Source of the DNA: Megalonaias nervosa | Lineage: Eukaryota; Mollusca; Bivalvia; Unionida; Unionidae | Assembly: GCA_016617855.1 (NCBI GenBank) | Contig: JAECUM010093701.1 | Location: 1-64,000 of the forward strand | Direction: 5' to 3' | DNA length: 64,000 bases | Shown here: positions 56,958 through 64,000 of the stretch, piece after piece | How positions within the stretch are numbered: position 1 is the stretch's first letter | How the letters are laid out: the number at the start of each line of letters is the position of its first letter | Position numbers and translations under genes: made by a program | Notes under the pieces: model-generated | Told to the model about the DNA's origin: nothing | The model's database searches: none | What the model saw: only the letters and a program-made list of their open reading frames with translations

Positions 56958-57790
56958 GCTATTGGTAATACGCATAGACTTAACAGGGTGGGTGGGTGTT
57001 GTATAGCAAAGTCCCGAACATTCCTGATATACATATTATAAAATGACTTATGAATTTTATCTTTAGACGGGTATTAAGAACGAAGAACTGATGATACCCG
57101 AAGATGTACACATTGGCGGAATAATACTGAGAGACCTACATACCATGAAAGAAGAGAGATAGAGAAAAAAAAGTAAAACATAAACAAGCAAAGTCATTTA
57201 AAGTATGTACTTCATGAATATCTTGGATTTCTCATTACTTTTATCAGCACCGACCACAAACATACTTTTAATATGGAAAGTATGATAACAATTGAGTTAG
57301 ATTTATACGTGTAATATGTATGTCAGTCAAAGGACCGGGTTGACTGGAAGAAGCAAACTTTACAAGTTTCCTTGTTTTTCAAAGCTGCTTATTTAGCGGC
57401 TGTGGCCCAGAGTGTGGAAGAAGACCTAGATGGCAGTCCCCATTACATGGCATCGCGACGTTTGCCATGTGCGTTGTACGCAAGGCACAATGTACATGAA
57501 AAATGTAACGCTCTTCGCATCTTGCTTAATCTTCACGCAAAAAGATAATTACAATGCAAATAACTCAATAGTATCTCAATGCCGTGATTTATTGCGCGTA
57601 AAATGCAATATCAAATTACCTATTGTTTTAGCTCATTTAAATACGTTTTCCGCAAAACAGATTATTCTTGAGCTGAAATAATATTTTTATAGATAATAAT
57701 ATAGAATTTTTCAATTATTACGTACTATGCGTGATATCTGGTAATACCACACCCACCCGCCTTGTTAAGTTTATCCATATGACCAATAGC
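56958..57790. mobile_element. unclassified 833-bp element with 47-bp terminal inverted repeats
   Basis: The left end GCTATTGGTAATACGCATAG (56958) and the inverse of the right end (57744-57790, finishing CATATGACCAATAGC) match along 47 bases, including ACTTAACA(G/A)G and a GGGTGGGTGT run. No matching target duplication was found at the ends. The interior holds only short frames (57430-57681 is the longest). It is likely a non-autonomous DNA transposon of unknown family. Confidence 0.6.
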
Positions 57791-57940
57791 TCTTAGGTAT
57801 GGTCTCATAGTACAATATATTTTTTCGCGTCCAATTTTCGTCTAATATTTGTATTTTACTGAAAATGGGACAAGCGATAGTTGGTACTTAGTTTCTAGTG
57901 TATCAAACGATTTAGATATATTAACAGTATATAGCAATCG

Positions 57941-58240
57941 ATTAAACGAGTGAGGGCAGGATCAGGTCAAGTGTGTGTGTGTGTGTGGTTTCCAAAATTT
58001 CAAGAGGGTCCTGGCTTTCTTCGAAAGGGCACCAAAGCAAAAGTCTTTGTGTCTGTTTACTTAAAGTGTGCATAATCCTCAATTAAACGAGTGCAGGGCC
58101 GGATCAGGTCAAGTGTTGGGGAGGGGGTTCTCAAATGTTAAAAGGGTCCTGACTTTCCTCGAAAGGGCACCAAAGAAAAGTCTCTGTGTCTGTTTACTCA
58201 AAGTGTGCATAATCCCCAATAAACGTGCGCAAGAATAAAC
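57941..58240. repeat. two tandem 141-150-bp repeats
   Basis: ATTAAACGAG followed by GGATCAGGTCAAGTGT occurs at 57941 and 58082, and a partial third ATAAACGAG at 58234. Shared inner blocks are GGGTCCT, TTC(T/C)TCGAAAGGGCACCAAAG and AAAGTGTGCATAATCC. The first copy contains a (GT)n run. No coding frame is present. Confidence 0.75.
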
Positions 58241-58899
58241 GAGGGTCAAATTTAAAGTGACCAGTGGCTGTACGTTTGTGTGTGTACGTTTCTTGGGGGG
58301 GGGGGTAGCCGGGGGAGGAAACATTGGATCCTCCAGGGTAGTACAATGGTTTTTTTTAGTTACCTTGCTTACATTGTTACATCACAAAGCGCGACATTCC
58401 ATCTGGTTTGTACTATACCACATGTTTAGGTTGACTTCATCAAAAAATGTCCACTTACTTGAACGTTGATTTTTTTGCCGTATATGCTTCTCGGGGAGTT
58501 TGAACAATGACCTTCCAAAAGGAATATGGATGTATGAGGACCCAAACAAGGCGAATAATCGCCATTTAAAGGTATGTGTAACAAAATTTGTAAAAAGTGA
58601 CATCCCTTACTGAACTCATTAGTTGATCGGACAGAGTCAAACAAACGAGTGAGGCGGAAGTCCTCTGGGAACAAACTGGAATTTCGAAAGAGACCATGTG
58701 TTTAATTCCTGAAATGCAACAAAAGTTCGAGATGTGCTGGCTTCTCTTTATACTTTGAAAGTGCACCCTCAAGTCGTTCATAAATATTTCACCTTCCCAC
58801 GTGGACGTAATCTACAGACGGAAAATACATTCATATTTAACACCACCAAGATCACCTTGATGCTATTATAAGTATCACAGGTTTTCTCAACCACTATTA
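58241..58899. other. no gene recognised
   Basis: Short frames only, with a G10 run near 58297 (GGGGGGGGGG). It may include the leader or eroded start of the polymerase remnant that follows. Confidence 0.35.
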
Positions 58900-61110
58900 C
58901 TAATGTGACCAATCTGACCATGGATTTAACGGTCGTGACCAACATATTCATTGTTGAGAGAGATGTCGTGGCTGTTTAGCTTCAAGATATTGTATTACTG
59001 AAGGACAAGAAAGGTTTCAATGTTTTACATGCAGAAGAACATTTCTCAGTCCAGCATGTTACCAGCGACACCACATGAAACAAATTCCAAAAGTAGAAAA
59101 GTGTCTATGAATTATTGACAGCGTGTTCCACATTATGTTCGTACCGGTAATAAAAACTTGCAGGTTTGTGCACGAAACAAACGATAACGTTTTTGTTAGC
59201 AAGACATCGCGTTGGGTCATCAATTTTCTATTAAAAGTATGACAACGAACTCGGAGAAATTATTGAATAACCAGAACAAAAACAGTAACTAGATCGTTGT
59301 GTCGATTTGATCCTTTATTTAATTTCAGTGTTCTCTGTAGACAGTAATTCACATTTCTAATGTTTGTGTGGCTCATAGCAGTTAAAAACAGTTATTTGCA
59401 CAATTGTTTATTGCATCTCTGTCCGAACTGTAGTGTGATTTCAGGGAACGTGAAAAGACATTTCATGGCCATCGTACTCATTCTGATTTTGCTGAGTAGG
59501 TTTTCGATCCCACCGACTACACTTGGAGGGATTAGGATGTGCATGGTTACGGGAACTATCATGAATGCGCTACAGTCATTACTTATAATATCTCGGGTTA
59601 CGATTTCTTTAGAAATATTTTTTCATAACAAGGAACCAAATTTTCAAAAGGCACCATGAATGCAGCCAAATTTATTTACAAACAAGTGGGGTAAGTACAA
59701 TTTAAAGATGCCATGAGATATCTGGTTATGCTTTTCAGTGGATTGCCTTAAACATCTGGAATGACAGAAACGGTAAAGGCTAACATCCACTTGTTCAATG
59801 CCGAAGCAAATCAACACATCGTGCTCCCGCATTTGCCTGAGACTCATTACTACGACCCCGACGGTAAACGAGCAAAGCAACGAGAAGCTTTATACGCTTT
59901 GTCCCAAGCTCGCTCTTCAAGCAGAAATATTGAAATACTGTCGATCCGATGTGGACATTTTACGACGTTGTGGAAAATTTCAACAATTATTTCTGAATCA
60001 AGGAAGTATCGATCATTTAAAGGAAGCCTCAACCGGTACCAGAGCGTGTGGATTTGTCTACCAAAAGAAGTTCCTGTCGGAGAATAAACTAGCCATCAGA
60101 CTACCTGAATCCTATCAGCCTGTCAGCCGTCGATAGTTAAATCTTTGCATTGGTTACACTGCTTGTGTCAAACTCAAGAGAAGCTATACAACAAGATTAA
60201 AACGGTGGAGAAAAGAAGATTGTTTCTTATTCCGTGGATGGTTGGAATTTAGATATTCCTCAGATCGTGTACGATTTTCAGGGATGTTTGTTTTATGGCT
60301 ACCCTAGCATTTTCCTCATTGGGACCTGAAAAATCCGTTGCTATGGTCCATCATATAAAATTGTTCGACAAAACTTTGGAAACTCAAAGATACTAGGGTT
60401 TTAGAAATGCAGGGACACCACTACGATCGACATTTCAAAACAGATCCGGAGTTTAGTCACATTGCCGAAGGGTACATCGAACATATTGTTTGGAGGACGG
60501 ACCAATGCTACACGCTTGTTCTAAACAATGGACGAATCTCAAGGAAAACAAATCGAATACATCGAAGTGTGTTCGTTGTATTATTGGGTGTTGAAATATG
60601 TTCGAATCGCCACCTGTCGTCATGAAATATTAACAGAACTCATCGACATGGAACACTTTTAACAGTACGAATGTTTGATGAAATATCAATTTCTTCCACT
60701 GGAGAATTTGCACCATCCCGTCTTGCCTCATCAATGTCGAGGAAAACTGATGTTTCCTTTATGTCGTACATGCTCTGAAACATGTAATCAAGACCAGCCT
60801 CGTTGCCACAATAACTGACAGGAACGTAGGTAGGTGTCGAATTGTTTCATGACATTTTCACCCTTTCCTACCAAAGAACAATATCAACGAGATGACAAAT
60901 CGAGCTCGAAGATTTTTGTTCAGGGTATTTAAACGAGTTTCTACAAGTGAAACAAGAAGCTTGACGTTAACGTTCCTGTTGTCACACTCTAGTTCATTTC
61001 AAACAATGATACCGATTCCCTAGAAGTCATCACTTTGAAACACGTAGAACAGAACGAAGGAAGACGGTCGTTTGCTAAAGCCATATTGAATTGGATGTGA
61101 GGAAAACTGG
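58900..61110 (+). pseudogene. fossil canonical Polinton family-B DNA polymerase
   Basis: Readable blocks occur in the order expected for a protein-primed Polinton polymerase, in shifting frames. A Cys/His-rich N-terminus (C-x2-C, RFQCFTCRRTFLSPAC) lies at about 58904-59065. The exonuclease part has HLFNAEANQHI and YYDPDGKRAKQREA (59785-59880) and the Exo III box YCRSDVDIL (59936). Then come GGRTNAT (60492) and motif A degenerated to EVCSLYYW (about 60566), a zinc-like HQCRGKLMFPLCRTCSETCN block (about 60730), YLNEFLQVKQEA (60926) and AKAILNW (about 61075, motif B start). Motif C was not found. At least ten stops or frame changes make it long dead. Its architecture differs from the polymerase-helicase of the 39.8-56.3 kb element, so it belongs to another lineage. 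Confidence 0.8.
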
Positions 61111-63639
61111 TTCTACGTCTGATTTTGCCAATGACCGAATGTCTGGTAAATCAAGTCAATACTTTCAACCCATCGAGGGTAATGGAAAACTCTATAAATG
61201 TGTGGAAATCATACGTGAAGTTCTAATCCTGGTGACTTACAAAGAAGTCACTGGTTTATTTCACCCGACGAGTTCTGTGACCGGAAACTTCCAAGAGAAT
61301 GATGAATTTGGCACAGAAACAGTGTAATGGATCTACTGAATTTATGTTCAATGAATTTGAGTGGGATACTGTACCTTGCTACATGAGCAACGCAGCACGA
61401 CTTTGCCGCTGTACTATCGAAATTGATGTCGTCTGTGGATCTCATCCAACCACTTGCAGTCGACTCTGGATAACAATAGGTCTACGAGAATCACAATCAA
61501 GGAAGAATACACGTTCCCCGTGGCTTTGCCTGATTATTGTGTTTGAAAGTCAGTTCTAGACTTTCAAACTATGGTGTAAATATCTTCATTGACTACCTAT
61601 TTCCAAAACTTTCGCCAGAGCAGGATTTGTCTACATGGGACGATTAGACCAAGTACAGTATTTCAGTTGTGGCGTAAAGATCCACGAATGGGAAAATAAA
61701 GATTCAGCTTTCCAGAACATGCCAGACTGTCTGTTTGTTGCTATAACCTTCCTTTGGTGGGTAAATATTTTGCTCATGGATACTTTAGAGGAGAAGAGGA
61801 TTACTGGTTCACCTTTGGAGCTGGGAGACCGTATTCACAGAGTTTGTGTAGAAACGCAAAGAACAATTCCATCCGACACAAACGTTTTAACCATCGAATG
61901 CTATATGGTGGCTGATTGCTTTGAAAATGTTCAAATGGTCAGACATTGATCGACTACCAACATCTTGTACGACTTTAGATGCCAACAATGTTGGAGTGAT
62001 ACACAGAATTCCATGGGAGGAAGTTAGAAAAGATTAAATACTTACTGGATTACAAACATCTTTTAAAAAAGAATTGTCTCAAGACGAGAATTTTTCATGT
62101 GATGAGGTGCGAGTAAATGACTACATTTCTTGGAAATGACTTGCCAGCAGATTCTGTTTGGCAAAGGTGCGACTATTTTCTTAAAAAAGGCATTCCCATG
62201 AATAGCTAGTGTAGAAGAGCACAATCAGAATATACGTTTGGGGCTGCTTTAAAGCATTTACAGAGATTTTGGACAGACTAAAGTGAAACGCAAGGAACGA
62301 TTGTTACCGAACTGGCATAGACTTTGTAATCATTGGCATGTGAATGCCATACAACGGCTGGTTGCTATGAAACTGTTCGAATGGTCAGTCATTGATAAAC
62401 TGTGAATACGATATAAGACTCTATGCCACGACTTCTGTTATCAGTGATACATCTAATTTCATGAGAGAAAGTCAATGACACCGTCCAAGGACTGGTGGAT
62501 AACCAACTACTTTTAAATAACTCACTCCGCAAAACGATAAAATGCCTTGAATTTTGGACCACTCGTCGTGTTTGTGTTAGAAACTACATATATTGGATTT
62601 CGTTTCTGAGCAGATTCTTTGTTACAAATGAATGAACATGACAGCCAAAACTTTATCTGTTCACGAAAAACCCATTGTGTTAAAACTACTGCTACTCGGG
62701 ACGATTACGACTTCTCTACCGCCGTGTGAAGAAAATAATCATCGTACTTTCTCTACTGTTCATGCTTACTAAGAAGTTTGTACAGCCCGTTGGATACACC
62801 TACAGATTTACGCGACTGGAAAGCTGTTGGAATCTTTGCTTGGAAACAAGGTCGCTGACTATCCCAAAGTCATCGCGCGTGACTGGTGAAAGGAAGAAAA
62901 ATATGGACTTCGTCTTTGAAATGTGACTAATATTTTGTTTTACCATAACAGAAAACAAAAAATAAAAATGTATATAATATTTCGTGTTCTTGGTGATTGT
63001 TTCGGTCTCACCCTTTTGCCAAAATGATTCGTGCGCCACAGGGAAGGGAGCTAATTTACACTCCCCCTCGAGAATACAGTGAACGAAATTTTGCATGCAG
63101 AATTTTACAGTAGTCTCGAAATCAACATTCTTCGAGAAGTGATCATAGATTATTAAAATACAACTTGGAACAAGAGATCATTGAAGCGGGAGAGGATGAT
63201 GTTATCTAACCAGAATAGCAGTCACATACTCCACGTAGAGAAGAAATGAAAGCGTCAAACGCAGTCAGGATGTCACAATGGCCAGAACAAGACAAATATT
63301 GAGTGTCTTATTTTGCTCGGGACTTGGCAGAAACAATCACAATTCCGACTAAAGAACACAGTAATGACTGTCAACTTCATCATCCTAGCCAAGTACAACA
63401 CGACAAATGTTTGGTGAGTCAAGAAGCAAGTCGGAAGAGTATCTGGAAGAAGCTTGCACACTCATCCCATTGACTTTCTTGGAGACGAAACGCATTGAAG
63501 CTCTCGTGCAGTAAGCACCGAGACTTCATTGACTTACTTGACAATTCTTTTTTTTAAAAAAATAAAGTGTGAATTCAGTACTTATGATTACCTGTTCAAA
63601 TAACTACCTGGGAAGTTCATTACTTTCTGAACTAAGGAT
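61111..63639. other. unassigned remnant DNA between fossil polymerase and protease
   Basis: Frames of 60-104 codons occur (for example 61299-61559 and 61635-61949) but none could be matched to a domain with confidence. Given the flanks it is probably the eroded rest of the same fossil Polinton. A short frame at 63000-63160 (MIRAPQGRELIYTPPREYSERNF, shown in part) has a protein-like look and may be a small virion gene. Confidence 0.4.
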
Positions 63640-63990
63640 CATTCGCAGCTTCTTGGAACCAAGTGTTGTGCTAAAGATGACCTTCCTCATAGATAACCTA
63701 AAGGCGTTCAAGTTTATGTCATAAATGCTTACGACAGTCATCGTCTTGGAAGAAACTGGGTAGTGTCTACTTTCTCAACGACCACGGAGTGGAGTATTTT
63801 GATTCCCATGGATTACCTACCCTTGAAAACGATATCAAAGACTTTATAAGAATATATGCTTTATTTATTTCATTCAATAATGTGAGATCACAAGGGTAAG
63901 ATTTGATAGTGTGTGCACAATATTTTGTGTATTTTCTGCAACGACAGTCTTGGATTCCCACTGGAAAATTTACTGAATCGCATTAGAGAG
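63640..63990 (+). pseudogene. fossil adenain-like protease (second lineage), runs to near the window edge
   Basis: In sequence order: VYVINAYDSHRLGRNWV (63711-63760) with Trp-Val after the position where the catalytic His normally stands (here Asn), then after a frame change YFLNDHGVEYFDSHGLP (63772-63822) carrying the acidic residue, and VCAQYFVYFLQR (63909-63945) with the nucleophile Cys. These are the three boxes of the adenovirus-type protease. Two frame changes, a stop and the His-to-Asn change show that it is inactive. Compared with the protease at 51-52.6 kb it has the standard CxQYxxYFL box rather than CGRETLAVL and no fiber fusion within view, in line with a separate Polinton lineage. 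Confidence 0.72.
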
Positions 63991-64000
63991 ATTTCTCTTG

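Noticed and set aside
61635..61949. 104-codon ORF as a continuation of the fossil polymerase
   Set aside because: No polymerase motif could be found in it, and motif C is not visible on either side, so it was left unassigned.

Overview
The window is AT-rich eukaryotic nuclear DNA, most likely from a lophotrochozoan animal and probably a mollusc. The lineage is inferred from a host gene built of small 1-1-phase EGF-like exons with GT-AG introns, an RNase H-bearing I-group LINE, a tRNA-headed SINE whose body resembles molluscan V-SINEs, and many virus-derived elements. No prokaryotic-style gene, CRISPR array or rRNA was seen.

Layout. (1) 1-5975: degraded DNA. It holds a decayed capsid gene from an old Polinton-type element (about 2270-2930, + strand) and the 3' part of a LINE (about 4510-5975, - strand). 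(2) 5976-27378: a tandem array with a unit of about 5.85 kb, on the minus strand of a multi-EGF gene. Seven EGF exons of two alternating types (A and B) are visible. Three units are nearly identical and the fourth has lost its A exon. (3) 27379-36937: two LINE copies head to tail. The first is decayed and lacks its 3' part. The second is nearly full length, with only an in-frame TAG in ORF2 and frameshifts in ORF1. (4) 36938-38115: a rearranged fragment (protease, fiber and core-protein regions) from a relative of the element that follows. (5) 39795-56323: a 16.5-kb Polinton/Maverick-like endogenous DNA virus, bounded by 251-bp terminal inverted repeats and a 5-bp target duplication (CCAGT). 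(6) 56324-64000: two short DNA transposons, a tandem repeat, and the remains of a Polinton of another lineage (canonical family-B polymerase about 58.9-61.1 kb, adenain-like protease about 63.64-63.99 kb).

The element at 39795-56323 is the most interesting part. Left to right it carries: an A32/FtsK-like packaging ATPase (-); a zinc-ribbon ORF running into a broken phospholipase A2-like domain (+); a retroviral-type integrase (+); a small HNH nuclease (-); a long replication gene that appears to join a divergent family-B polymerase to an SF1 helicase (-); a Cys-rich protein and a homing-type HNH endonuclease (+); 1.6 kb of structured non-coding DNA; an orphan 144-aa gene (+); then a minus-strand virion block: penton-like minor capsid protein, two-helix membrane protein, adenain-like protease fused to a phage-fiber-like region, adenovirus-core-like small protein, major capsid protein, a second basic minor virion protein, and a charged coiled protein next to the right terminus. 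Together these give integration, self-encoded replication, capsid assembly, maturation and packaging, so the element is best read as an integrated virus.

Many of its genes are broken. Several breaks are single-base slips in A/T homopolymers and could be sequencing errors. Others are real decay: nonsense codons, and a SINE inserted in the helicase with its own 12-bp target duplication. All family calls come from reading motifs by eye; no database search was possible.
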